Assembly (NCBI GenBank): GCA_963810555.1
Contig: CAWENX010000006.1
Location: 434,001-498,000, forward strand
Origin: G963677325 sp963810555
GTDB taxonomy: Bacteria; Bacteroidota; Bacteroidia; Bacteroidales; Prolixibacteraceae
Direction: 5' to 3'
Length of the DNA stretch: 64,000 nt
Below, piece by piece: positions 18,825 through 27,874 of this stretch (positions within the stretch are counted from its first letter, which is position 1; each line of letters begins with the position of its first letter). The position numbers were made by a program, and so were the translations under genes. The notes under the pieces are model-generated. The model was not told the DNA's origin. It saw only the letters and a program-made list of their open reading frames with translations, and did no database searches.

Positions 18825-19817
18825 ATGGCCAATATTAATGTCAATTACCTTGGACTTGATCTTAAAAACCCTGTCATAGCAGGAAGTTGCGGATTAACGA
18901 ATTCTATAGAAAATTTAATAGCTATTGAAAAAGCCGGGGCGGGAGCAGTTATATTAAAGTCAATATTTGAAGAAGAAATATACCTGGAATTTGCCCATGA
19001 ATTCAATAAGCTGGGACCTATGGACAATAACCTTGAGTTTTTGGACTACTATGATTATGAGATAAAAAAAGATAAGTTAAAACGTTATCTCAACCTGATT
19101 AAAGAGGCAAAAGAGCTATTGAGTATCCCTGTCATAGCAAGTATCAATTGCATAACCGCACAGGAATGGGGATTTTTCGCTCAAAAAGTCGAAGACGCCG
19201 GAGCAGATGCCATCGAACTCAACATGTTTATCCTTCCTTCCAATCTTACTCAAACAAGCAAGGATAATGAAAATCTTTACTTTGATATAGTATCCCGGGT
19301 AGCATCAAAAATAAAAATTCCTCTTTCACTTAAAATCAGCCCGTATTTTTCAACTCTTGGAAGCATAATCAGGGATCTTTCCTTCTCAGGGATAAAGGGA
19401 CTGGTATTGTTTAATAAATTATACAGTCCCGATGTGGATGTTGAATCAGAAAAAATTGTCGGAACTGATGTATTAAGTCATCGCAGTGATTATAAATTAT
19501 CACTCAGATGGATAGGTATGATGGCCAATCGGGTAAATTGTGATCTGTCCGCTTCGAAAGGAATCCATGACTGGCAGACTGCGGTAAAAATGATTCTTGT
19601 CGGGGCTAAAACCGTTCAGATTGCCTCTGTAATGTACAAGGAAGGATTTAAAATCATTGGCAGTATGACGGAAAATTTAAGTAATTGGATGGATGAGCAT
19701 AATTACAATACAATTGAAGAATTTCGCGGGAAACTAAGTCTGGATAATTCAATAAATCTCGCTGAATACGAAAGAGTTCATTTTATGAGGTACTTCGGGG
19801 ATTATAAAAAAGAATGA
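18825..19817 (+). CDS. Dihydroorotate dehydrogenase-like protein
   Basis: 330 residues with the TIM-barrel flavin fold of class 1 dihydroorotate dehydrogenases/PreA: opening VNYLGLDLKNPVIAGSCGLT, IPVIASINCITAQEWGFFAQ near 104, DADAIELNMF-like AGADAIELNMFILPSN near 125, and GAKTVQIASVMYKEGF near 260 for FMN phosphate binding. The usual catalytic Cys/Ser segment is not clear, and Bacteroidota carry a separate pyrD, so it probably acts on another substrate. It lies 76 bp after the NfnAB-like pair in the same direction, which suggests it may receive electrons from that flavoprotein. The gap holds a 7-nt tandem repeat (ACTGATT). Confidence 0.8.
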   Translation: MANINVNYLGLDLKNPVIAGSCGLTNSIENLIAIEKAGAGAVILKSIFEEEIYLEFAHEFNKLGPMDNNLEFLDYYDYEIKKDKLKRYLNLIKEAKELLSIPVIASINCITAQEWGFFAQKVEDAGADAIELNMFILPSNLTQTSKDNENLYFDIVSRVASKIKIPLSLKISPYFSTLGSIIRDLSFSGIKGLVLFNKLYSPDVDVESEKIVGTDVLSHRSDYKLSLRWIGMMANRVNCDLSASKGIHDWQTAVKMILVGAKTVQIASVMYKEGFKIIGSMTENLSNWMDEHNYNTIEEFRGKLSLDNSINLAEYERVHFMRYFGDYKKE

Positions 19818-20013
19818 AGAATCAGTAATCAGTGATCAGACCCCCACGATTTAATAAAAGCGCAAATGGGAACTAACAGTCATTCAACTGTCATTTTGCA
19901 AGTCGCACATTTATAAGCAATTAAATTGTGGTTAGATAAAAGTTCGTTAGTTGTCAAATTTACTCAACACTAAATAACTTATTACTGATTACTGATTTCT
20001 GATTACTAATGTC

Positions 20014-21822
20014 ATGAAAAAACTTCTTTTATATCTATCGACTTTGGTATTGTTTTTTCCTTTTTCTTCTAACGGACAAGGAAATGCAAATACCGATAAT
20101 TTCGCTTTTCATACCGTAATTGAAAAAGAAACTGTATATTCAATCGCAAAGCAATATAATATTGCTCCGGATGAGATTTACAAATATAATCCACAGTCCA
20201 GAGAGGTTATTAAACCGGGTAATCTTTTAAAAATTCCTTTACCCCGGAAGTATCAAAAGGAACAAATCAAGAACCAAAAAACAAAACCGGCATTCCTTTT
20301 ACATAAAGTCAAGAGAAAGGAAACCCTTTATTCCATTGCTCAAAAATATAAATGTACACAGGCTCAAATATTAAAACTTAATCCCGGATTATCAGGTCTG
20401 CTCAGAAAAGGAACAATTCTGAAAGTTCCCAATCCTGATGCAGAGGCGCGATTTATCACGTCTCCTCAACAATATCCTGCGTCTGCCAACTATATCGATT
20501 ATCGCATTGTTAGCGGTGATAATTATTTCCAGTTGAAAAAACGTTTTGGTGTAGATAAGGAGGAATTAATTCAAATGAATCCTTCTTTGAAAAATGGTTT
20601 TAATGCCGGTAGCATAATTAAAATACCTCTAAAAAATGCCTTGCCTGAGGAAGAGATAAAATCTGAAAATCAACCTGTAACCAATCAGGAATCAACAAAT
20701 AAAACAGAAGCTGCAAATCGTGAAGGTACTGCTTTTGATGCCCGTAGGGCTTATAATGTAGCGTTTTACCTTCCCTTTTGTGGTGACCTCAACGACTCGG
20801 TTAATTTATCGGGAAAAACGAATAATTATCTCGAATTCTTTGAAGGGGCTGCATTAGCGTCAGAGAAAATGGATTCTGAAGGTATGAAGTTAAAGGTCTA
20901 TGTTTACGACACTTATCAGGATCCTAAGATTGCCGATCAACTTGTAAAAAAGCCGGAATTCCTTTCACTTGATTTGATTATAGGTCCTGTATTTCCGGCA
21001 TGTCAAAAAACTGTCTCTGAATTAAGTGCCAAAAACCGGATTCCTATGGTATCCCCCTTGTCATCCGACAGCCGTTATGTTTCAACCAATCCATATTATT
21101 TTCAAATCAATCCGGATAAAAAAATCAGGTTGACTGGAACAGCAGATTACATAATAAACAATTATTCAAATCAAAACATTATCTTATTAAGCCGAGGGGG
21201 CAATAACTATGTCAGGAATATTTTAACAGAAAGGTTCAAAGACACTATTAACCATAAGTTTCATATTTATGATCTGTGGAATAATATACCTGAAGAATTT
21301 GATTCCATACATGCGGGACTGGACCCTGAAAATGAGAATATTGTAGTCATGACTGAAGAGGATGAAGCCAATATCAGTGTGGCAATTAACCGGTTATATA
21401 TAGCGTCGAAAACATATAAAATAACATTGATCGGACTCCAGGAATATTCACGTTTACAAAGTATTAACACTGAATATCTTCATAATCTGAAACTGCACTA
21501 TCTTGCCCCGTATTTTATAGATTACTCCAATCCTAAGGTAAAAGCTTTTATTGAAAAATACCGCGCGAATTTTTACACTGAGCCTTCACAATTTGCTTTT
21601 CAGGGTTATGATGTGACAACCGACTTTCTGAATGATTTAAGACTATACGGGAAGAATTTTGTATCTATGAACCCTTTACCCAGGACCAGTCTGCTGCAGG
21701 CTGATTATAATTTTCTTAAGACATCAAATTTTGGCGGATATATAAATAACACTCTTTATATCATAGAATATACTGCCAATTACGAGGTAAGGCTAATTGG
21801 CAGGATGAATGTTTCATTTTAA
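20014..21822 (+). CDS. LysM-repeat protein with periplasmic-binding-protein domain
   Basis: 602 residues, exported: signal peptide MKKLLLYLSTLVLFFPFSSN then GQG. Three LysM modules bind peptidoglycan: residues ~31-77 (TVIEKETVYSIAKQYNIAPD), ~94-140 (HKVKRKETLYSIAQKYKCTQ) and ~157-203 (YRIVSGDNYFQLKKRFGVDK). After a Glu/Asn-rich linker (~205-240) comes a type 1 periplasmic-binding-protein fold (YNVAFYLPFCGDLNDS near 246; LDLIIGPVFPACQKT; IPMVSPLSSDSRYVSTNPYY). It resembles Bacteroidota cell-wall-anchored relatives of branched-chain amino acid binding proteins and of LpoA; ligand unknown. Single gene, convergent with rocD. The gap before it (19818-20013) holds only AT-rich tracts of the GATTACTGATT type. 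Confidence 0.88.
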   Translation: MKKLLLYLSTLVLFFPFSSNGQGNANTDNFAFHTVIEKETVYSIAKQYNIAPDEIYKYNPQSREVIKPGNLLKIPLPRKYQKEQIKNQKTKPAFLLHKVKRKETLYSIAQKYKCTQAQILKLNPGLSGLLRKGTILKVPNPDAEARFITSPQQYPASANYIDYRIVSGDNYFQLKKRFGVDKEELIQMNPSLKNGFNAGSIIKIPLKNALPEEEIKSENQPVTNQESTNKTEAANREGTAFDARRAYNVAFYLPFCGDLNDSVNLSGKTNNYLEFFEGAALASEKMDSEGMKLKVYVYDTYQDPKIADQLVKKPEFLSLDLIIGPVFPACQKTVSELSAKNRIPMVSPLSSDSRYVSTNPYYFQINPDKKIRLTGTADYIINNYSNQNIILLSRGGNNYVRNILTERFKDTINHKFHIYDLWNNIPEEFDSIHAGLDPENENIVVMTEEDEANISVAINRLYIASKTYKITLIGLQEYSRLQSINTEYLHNLKLHYLAPYFIDYSNPKVKAFIEKYRANFYTEPSQFAFQGYDVTTDFLNDLRLYGKNFVSMNPLPRTSLLQADYNFLKTSNFGGYINNTLYIIEYTANYEVRLIGRMNVSF

Positions 21823-21846
21823 TCTCCCCTTTCAGAAATATAAATT

Positions 21847-21874
21847 GTAGAGACAAGGCATGACATGTCTCTAC
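21847..21874. repeat. 28-nt GTAGAGAC palindrome, copy 1
   Basis: Arms GTAGAGACA and TGTCTCTAC flank the core AGGCATGACA. It lies between the stops of the LysM gene and rocD and could also form an RNA hairpin there. Related copies are at 41465, 41571, 41852 and 61411. Confidence 0.8.
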
Positions 21875-21877
21875 CGG

Positions 21878-23086
21878 TTAGAATTCAGCAAGTGATTGTT
21901 TTATCAAATCTATCGCCTCCCTCATCTGCGTTTCAGTAATAATTAACGGCGGAGTAAAACGGATCGTATGTTCGTGAGTGGGTTTGGCCAATAATCCTTT
22001 ATCCTTCATTTTCAAACAAACATCCCATGCTTTTTTCCCCTTCGAAGGACGGATCTGAACGGCATTCAGAAGTCCCTTCCCTCTGACTTCAGCGATGAGA
22101 GGAGACTTTATTTTTCTCATTTCGGCCCTGAATACCTCACCCATTTTAAAAGCATTTTCGGCCAGTTTTTCTTCAATCAAAACCTTCATGGCCGCAATAG
22201 ATACACGGGCGGCAATAGGATTTCCGCCATAGGTCGATCCATGCTCGCCGGGTTTTATGGTGAGCATGATTTCATCATCAGCCAAAACGCAGGAAACAGG
22301 CATCATTCCACCTGACAGTGCCTTGCCAAGAATTAATATATCAGGCCGGACAAGTTCATAATCACAGCACAGCATTCTGCCTGTTCGTCCGAGACCTGTC
22401 TGAACTTCATCGGCCACAAAGAGAACATTGTTTTTCCTGCACAATTCTGCTGCTTTGGACAAATATCCATCGTCCGGAACAAAAACACCTGCTTCGGCCT
22501 GTATAGGTTCCACAAAAAATGCTGCAATATTTGGATTATGCAACTCTTTTTCAAGTGCTTCTATGTCGTTAAATGGTATTTTAATGAATCCCGGAGTATA
22601 AGGTCCATAATCATTATAGGCATCAGGATCAGATGACATGGTTATAATGGTAATCGTCCGGCCATGGAAATTGCCGTTACAACATATTATCCTTGCTTCA
22701 TCTCTGGGAATTCCCTTCACCTTGTATGCCCACTTCCGGATGAGCTTTAAAGCTGTCTCATCAGCCTCCGCACCTGAATTCATCGGCAGAACTTTATCAT
22801 AGCCAAATAACTTTGACATAAATTCTTCCCATTCTCCGAGCATATTATTATAAAAGGCCCGTGAAGTCAATGTCAGCTTTTTTGCCTGCTCAATAAATGC
22901 CTCAACTATTTTAGGATGACAGTGCCCTTGGTTCAGAGCGGAATACGACGCCAGAAAATCAAAGTAACGTTTCCCTTCAACATCCCACACAAAAACTCCT
23001 TCCCCACGCTCCAATACAACCGGGATGGGATGATAATTATGTGCGCCAAAACGGTTTTCCCTTTCAATATATTCTAAGGTTTTCAT
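21878..23086 (-). CDS. rocD: Ornithine--oxo-acid aminotransferase
   Basis: PLP enzyme that converts ornithine plus 2-oxoglutarate to glutamate semialdehyde and glutamate. 402 residues, class III aminotransferase: YFDFLASYSALNQGHCHPKI near 42, MNSGAEADETALKLIRKWAY near 103, DEVQTGLGRTG near 229, and the PLP lysine in LILGKALSGGMMPVS near 259. Complete, with the usual length. It is a lone gene; its promoter must lie in the long gap shared with araA on the other strand. Confidence 0.95.
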   Translation of the reverse strand: MKTLEYIERENRFGAHNYHPIPVVLERGEGVFVWDVEGKRYFDFLASYSALNQGHCHPKIVEAFIEQAKKLTLTSRAFYNNMLGEWEEFMSKLFGYDKVLPMNSGAEADETALKLIRKWAYKVKGIPRDEARIICCNGNFHGRTITIITMSSDPDAYNDYGPYTPGFIKIPFNDIEALEKELHNPNIAAFFVEPIQAEAGVFVPDDGYLSKAAELCRKNNVLFVADEVQTGLGRTGRMLCCDYELVRPDILILGKALSGGMMPVSCVLADDEIMLTIKPGEHGSTYGGNPIAARVSIAAMKVLIEEKLAENAFKMGEVFRAEMRKIKSPLIAEVRGKGLLNAVQIRPSKGKKAWDVCLKMKDKGLLAKPTHEHTIRFTPPLIITETQMREAIDLIKQSLAEF

Positions 23087-23416
23087 AGTTTAAATCCATT
23101 TGGATATTTAACAACAGAGGGATTATTAAGTTTACAAGTTACAATTATTTCTCTGAATATTTATATGATTATCCGATTAGACAAAAAGAAACTATAACAA
23201 TGTGTTCTACGGTTTAAAACAAAGTTAAAAATCAGATTTTTAACAGGATAAATATCGATTTCTTTCCCGGCACTTTCCGAACATAGTTATTGTCATTTTA
23301 ACTGTAAAAAATCAGGTTTCCTGTTTCTCCGATCCCGAAGTTTCGAAATTACTGCCTGATATTTTATCCGGGTTTTAATCGTATTTAAAATTATATTTTA
23401 ATTGATTAAAAACAGT

Positions 23417-23482
23417 ATTTAAATAGTTAAAACAATTTAAGTACTGTAAAAATACTGTAGAAGTACTGAAGAAGGTACGAAT
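23417..23482. repeat. 11-nt period repeat array, locus D
   Basis: Clear units AAGTACTGTAA (23439), AAATACTGTAG (23450), AAGTACTGAAG (23461), AAGGTACGAAT (23472), with weaker ones upstream back to 23417. It sits mid-way in the 678-bp gap between rocD and araA; besides this and the dyad at 23680 nothing else is evident there. Confidence 0.75.
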
Positions 23483-23679
23483 AAAGCCCAATATTGAAGA
23501 AAGAAAAATTCAGAAAATCTGACTTGGGATTCAGGAAAAATTCCTTTTTAATCTTTGCTTTTAAATCGTCAGGTTAAGGATATTTACTTATGGATATCTT
23601 AAATTTGCTTCGGTTTCTGAAGACATATTTCCAAACTGAATCACTGATTAAGATTTTTATCCGGAATATTCTCACTCAA

Positions 23680-23700
23680 TAAAAGTAATCACTACTTTTA
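23680..23700. promoter_or_regulatory. Candidate operator before araA
   Basis: Perfect dyad TAAAAGTA and TACTTTTA separated by ATCAC, centred 75 bp upstream of the araA start. Position and symmetry suit an arabinose-responsive regulator, which is not encoded in the window. Confidence 0.4.
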
Positions 23701-23764
23701 CATATTTGCAGCGATAACTGAACTTAACAATTTATCAAAACCCACACGGAAAATTGAAATATTA

Positions 23765-25276
23765 ATGACCATGAATAATTCCTTAAATCAATATGAAGTC
23801 TGGTTTGTAACCGGCAGTCAGCATCTTTATGGCCCTAAAGTGCTGGAACAGGTGAACAGCAATTCGAAAATAATCGCCGGAGCGTTGAATGAGTCAGCTG
23901 AAATACCTGTAAAAGTCATCTTTAAACCCGTTGTTACTACGCCGGCAGAAATAACGGCTCTTTGTCTGGCCGCCAATAATACTCCTTCCTGTATTGGATT
24001 GATTATGTGGATGCATACTTTTTCTCCGGCAAAGATGTGGATTTCAGGACTTATGTCGTTACAAAAACCTTTTGTCCATCTGCATACGCAGTTTAATCGC
24101 GATCTGCCCTGGTCAGAGATTGATATGGATTTTATGAATCTCAACCAGTCTGCTCACGGCGACAGAGAGTTCGGTTTTATAGGCAGCAGGTTGAGGATAC
24201 AGCGAAAAGTAGTGGTTGGTCACTGGAAAGAGGAAAAGGTTCAGAAACAGATTGGTCTCTGGACAAGAACAGCGGCAGGATGGAATGAAATGCGAAATCT
24301 CAAAGTGGCAAGATGGGGTGATAATATGCGCGAGGTAGCTGTCACTGAAGGTGATAAGGTGGAAGCACAGATTCGTCTTGGAATTTCAGTCAATGGCTTT
24401 GGCATTGGAGATTTGGTGCGATCTGTTAATGGAGTTTCAGAATCCCAGATCAATCATCTGGTTGATGAGATTGAGGGGAAATACAATATGATGCCTGATC
24501 TGAAAAAAGGTGGTGAGTTTCACGGTTCACTCAGAGAATCGGCAAGAATTGAGCTTGGGATGAGGGCATTTCTGGAACAGGGCGGTTTCAAAGCTTTTAC
24601 GACGACTTTCGAGGATTTGCATGGATTAATTCAGTTGCCGGGATTTGCAGTTCAGCGTCTTATGGCTGATGGTTATGGCTTTGGCGCTGAAGGCGACTGG
24701 AAAACTGCTGCACTTGTCCGTGCGATGAAAGTAATGGGAGAAGGTCTAAAAGGAGGAACATCTTTTATGGAAGATTATACCTATCATCTCTTTCCCGGAG
24801 CTAAAAAAGTCCTTGGAGCCCATATGCTTGAGGTCTGTGAGTCGATTGCAGGAAGTATACCCAGGGTGGAAATCCATAAATTGGGAATAGGAGGGAAGGC
24901 TGATCCTGTTCGTTCTGTATTTACTGTGGCGCCGGGTAATGCACTGAATGCTTCGCTTATTGATCTCGGTAATCGTTTCCGGTTAATTGTTAATGAAGTG
25001 GAAGTGACTGACCTTGATGAACCAATGCCTAAACTGCCGGTGGCAAGCGCTCTATGGATTCCGAAACCTGACCTTGAGATTGCGGCAGGAGCATGGATAC
25101 TGGCCGGAGGAGCACATCATACTTCATTTAGTCAGTCTGTCCCGGCAGAATGCCTTGAAGACTTTTCCGAGATGGCCGATATTGAGTATTTACTGATCAA
25201 CGACTCTACCAATCTTACTGATTTCAAAAAGGAGATACGGTGGAATGAAGTATATTATCACATTTTAAAGAGATAA
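23765..25276 (+). CDS. araA: L-arabinose isomerase
   Basis: Interconverts L-arabinose and L-ribulose, first step of arabinose catabolism; Mn-dependent. 503 residues with the family opening EVWFVTGSQHLYGPKVLEQV, MWMHTFSPAKMW near 82, the active-site segment TTFEDLHGLIQLPGFAVQRL near 280 (catalytic Glu in FEDL), GDWKTAALVRAMK near 315 (metal Glu just before), and LAGGAHHTSFS near 449 (metal His). ATG at 23765 or 23771 are equivalent candidates. First gene of araA-symporter-araD-GH42-araB-esterase, all in the same direction with short gaps. Confidence 0.97.
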   Translation: MTMNNSLNQYEVWFVTGSQHLYGPKVLEQVNSNSKIIAGALNESAEIPVKVIFKPVVTTPAEITALCLAANNTPSCIGLIMWMHTFSPAKMWISGLMSLQKPFVHLHTQFNRDLPWSEIDMDFMNLNQSAHGDREFGFIGSRLRIQRKVVVGHWKEEKVQKQIGLWTRTAAGWNEMRNLKVARWGDNMREVAVTEGDKVEAQIRLGISVNGFGIGDLVRSVNGVSESQINHLVDEIEGKYNMMPDLKKGGEFHGSLRESARIELGMRAFLEQGGFKAFTTTFEDLHGLIQLPGFAVQRLMADGYGFGAEGDWKTAALVRAMKVMGEGLKGGTSFMEDYTYHLFPGAKKVLGAHMLEVCESIAGSIPRVEIHKLGIGGKADPVRSVFTVAPGNALNASLIDLGNRFRLIVNEVEVTDLDEPMPKLPVASALWIPKPDLEIAAGAWILAGGAHHTSFSQSVPAECLEDFSEMADIEYLLINDSTNLTDFKKEIRWNEVYYHILKR

Positions 25277-25319
25277 AAGAAAAAACTTACCAATACAATT
25301 AACTGTAAATCTAAACTTT

Positions 25320-26956
25320 ATGTCACTTTTAGATTGGATTATTCTTTTATTTTTTCTCTTTTGTCTGTCAGGTATAGTCATTTGGGTATGGAAGCACAAA
25401 AAAGACGATACCAGCGATTATTTTCTCTCGGGTAGAAGTGAAACCTGGCTTGCAGTAGGGGCTGCTATCTTTGCCGCCAATATCGGTTCGGAACATCTTG
25501 TCGGACTTGCAGGAGCAGGCGCTGAAAGCGGTATGGCCATGGCCCATTGGGAAATGCAGGGATGGATGATTCTCATATTAGGGTGGGTTTTTGTTCCCTT
25601 CTATGCTCACAGCAAGGTATTTACTATGCCTGAGTTCCTTTTAAAGCGATACAACAAAAATACAAGTTCCACTCTTTCCGTCATCACCCTGATAAGTTAT
25701 GTATTGACAAAGGTATCGGTTGCTGCCTTTACGGGAGGCATTTTTCTTGAATCGGTTATGGGAATCGATTTCTGGACAGGAGCAATAGGATTGGTTCTTC
25801 TAACAGGAATATTCACTGTATTGGGAGGGATGAAAGGAATTATGACCATCTCTGTGATTCAAGCCCCGATATTGATTATCGGTGCATTGACCATATTGAT
25901 ATTAGGATTATTGAAATTAGGAGGAGGAGCTATTCTTGACGGATGGGTGGAGGTCCTGAAATATTCAGGGAACAATATCCATCTGATTCATTCCAAGGGG
26001 GATGTACTCGTTTGATAAATTTCCCGGGATTGGCGTCATCTTCGGCGCATCTATCATCGGATTCTGGTATTGGTGTACAGATCAGCATATTGTACAGAGA
26101 GCCCTTGCGGCCAAAAATCTTAATAATGCCAGAAAGGGTACAATTTTAGCCGGCTTTTTAAAGCTCCTGCCTGTCTTTATGTTTCTCATTCCCGGTATGA
26201 TTGCGGCTGCCTTAAAGGCGAAAGGTGTTGAAGGATTTAATTTTGACAGCAATGATAAAGCTTATGGCACTATGGTAACCTATTTACTGCCGGCCGGTGT
26301 AAAAGGTATTGTCGTCGTTGGTTTTATAGCTGCCCTAATGACCTCCCTGGCGGCGCATTTTAATTCTTCAGCCACTCTTTTTACGATTGATTTCTATAAA
26401 AATTATCATCCGGAAGCAAGTGAACACCGCCTCGTCTGGATTGGCACGTATAGCGACGATTACAGTGGTGCTTCTCGGCCTGATATGGATTCCCATCATG
26501 AGAGGTCTGGGCAATGTGCTTTATGAGTATCTGCAAAATGTTCAATCCCTTATTGCTCCGGCAATTGCAGCCGTATTTTTAATGGGGGTGTTTAACCGGA
26601 AGATCACTCCAAAGGCAGGTGAATGGGGGCTTTTACTGGGATTCCTGATTGGGATGTTCCGTCTGGGTCTGATGATCTTTAAAAGATATATTCCTGACGA
26701 AAGCCTTTTTGGTATGCTGTTATCGGTAAACTGGCTGCATTTCTGTTTATTCCTGTTTTTCTTCACAATGGGAGCCATGGTGTTGATCAGTTTTATCACA
26801 CCACGTGCCAGTGAAAAACAGCTTCAGGGACTTACCTATTTTTCAATGAGTAAGGAACAGATTGCAGAAACGCACAACAGCTGGACAAAATGGGATGTTG
26901 TCACTTCACTGATAGTTGTTGCATTTTGTGTTGCATTTTATATTCACTTTTGGTAA
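25320..26956 (+). pseudogene. Sodium/sugar symporter (SSS family), two frameshifts
   Basis: Three frames give one ~545-residue transporter: 25320-~26000 (SGRSETWLAVGAAIFAANIG, EHLVGLAGAGAESGMAMAHW), ~26002-~26445 (YSFDKFPGIGVIFGASIIGF, WYWCTDQHIVQRALAAKN, ALMTSLAAHFNSSATLFTID) and ~26445-26956 (ATITVVLLGLIWIPIMRGL to the C-terminus). About 14 hydrophobic segments and the SSS signature IGSEHLVGL identify a Na+-coupled sugar symporter; between araA and araD it most likely imports arabinose. The first break lies at a run of five G (25997-26001), the second near 26445; both fit one inserted base. A sequencing artefact is more likely than decay, since the surrounding operon is intact. Confidence 0.85.
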
Positions 26957-27063
26957 ATTTTTAATCCTTAATAATTAATTCGTCATTTATCAATTGTCAT
27001 TCGTAATTCGTCATTCGTAATTCTTCTTTGTATATTTGGTTGTCGTAATTTAATTTTACTAAG

Positions 27064-27762
27064 ATGTTGACGGAATTAAAGGAACAAGTGTTCAAGGCTA
27101 ATCTTGAATTGGTCAGGTATAACCTGGTCCTGTTTACATTTGGCAATGCCAGCGGGATTGACTGGGACAGGGGCCTGGTTGTCATTAAACCAAGCGGTGT
27201 GGACTATGATGCACTGACTCCCGATCAGATGGTGGTGGTTGATCTTGAAGGAAAAATCGTTGAGGGTAAACTGCGCCCTTCATCCGATACGCCCACCCAT
27301 CTTGAACTTTACAAGGCATTTAATCAGATCAGCGGGGTAGCCCATACACATTCCACATTTGCTACAGCATGGGCCCAGGCGGGATTGTCTATACCGATTG
27401 CCGGAACAACTCATGCCGACTACTTCGCGGATGATATTCCCTGTACGCGCGACATGAATCATGAAGAAGTCAACAGGGCTTATGAGAAAGAGACGGGGAC
27501 GGTTATTATAAATGCCTTTCAAGGATTGAATCCCATGCATATTCCGGGCGTCCTTGTTAAGAATCATGGCCCGTTTACCTGGGGAAAGGATGCCATGGAT
27601 GCTGTCCATAACAGTGTGGTACTGGAAGAGGTCGCAAAGATCGCTTTCATTGCGAAAACTATCAATCCCTTAAGTGCGATGAATCCTTTGTTATCCCTGA
27701 AACATTTCGAACGGAAACATGGGAAGAATGCTTATTACGGGCAAAAAAGGTTATTAGACTAA
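27064..27762 (+). CDS. araD: L-ribulose-5-phosphate 4-epimerase
   Basis: Converts L-ribulose 5-phosphate to D-xylulose 5-phosphate. 232 residues of the class II aldolase/epimerase fold: TFGNASGIDWDRG near 27, IKPSGVDYD near 42, RPSSDTPTHLELYKAF near 74, and the zinc ligands in VAHTHSTFATAWAQAG (His-x-His near 95/97) and VKNHGPFTWG (His near 171). Asp in THADYF near 118 fits the catalytic acid. Third gene of the arabinose operon. The 107-bp gap before it is filled by ATTCGTAATTCGTCATT-type tracts. Confidence 0.96.
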   Translation: MLTELKEQVFKANLELVRYNLVLFTFGNASGIDWDRGLVVIKPSGVDYDALTPDQMVVVDLEGKIVEGKLRPSSDTPTHLELYKAFNQISGVAHTHSTFATAWAQAGLSIPIAGTTHADYFADDIPCTRDMNHEEVNRAYEKETGTVIINAFQGLNPMHIPGVLVKNHGPFTWGKDAMDAVHNSVVLEEVAKIAFIAKTINPLSAMNPLLSLKHFERKHGKNAYYGQKRLLD

Positions 27763-27874
27763 AGGCTAAAGTTAATGAAGAATGAAAGAATTAAGGAATT
27801 AAAAAATGAAAGAATATTTAATTCGCCTTTTGACAAATCAGCACATCAGCACATTAACACATCAAATATTTGCC

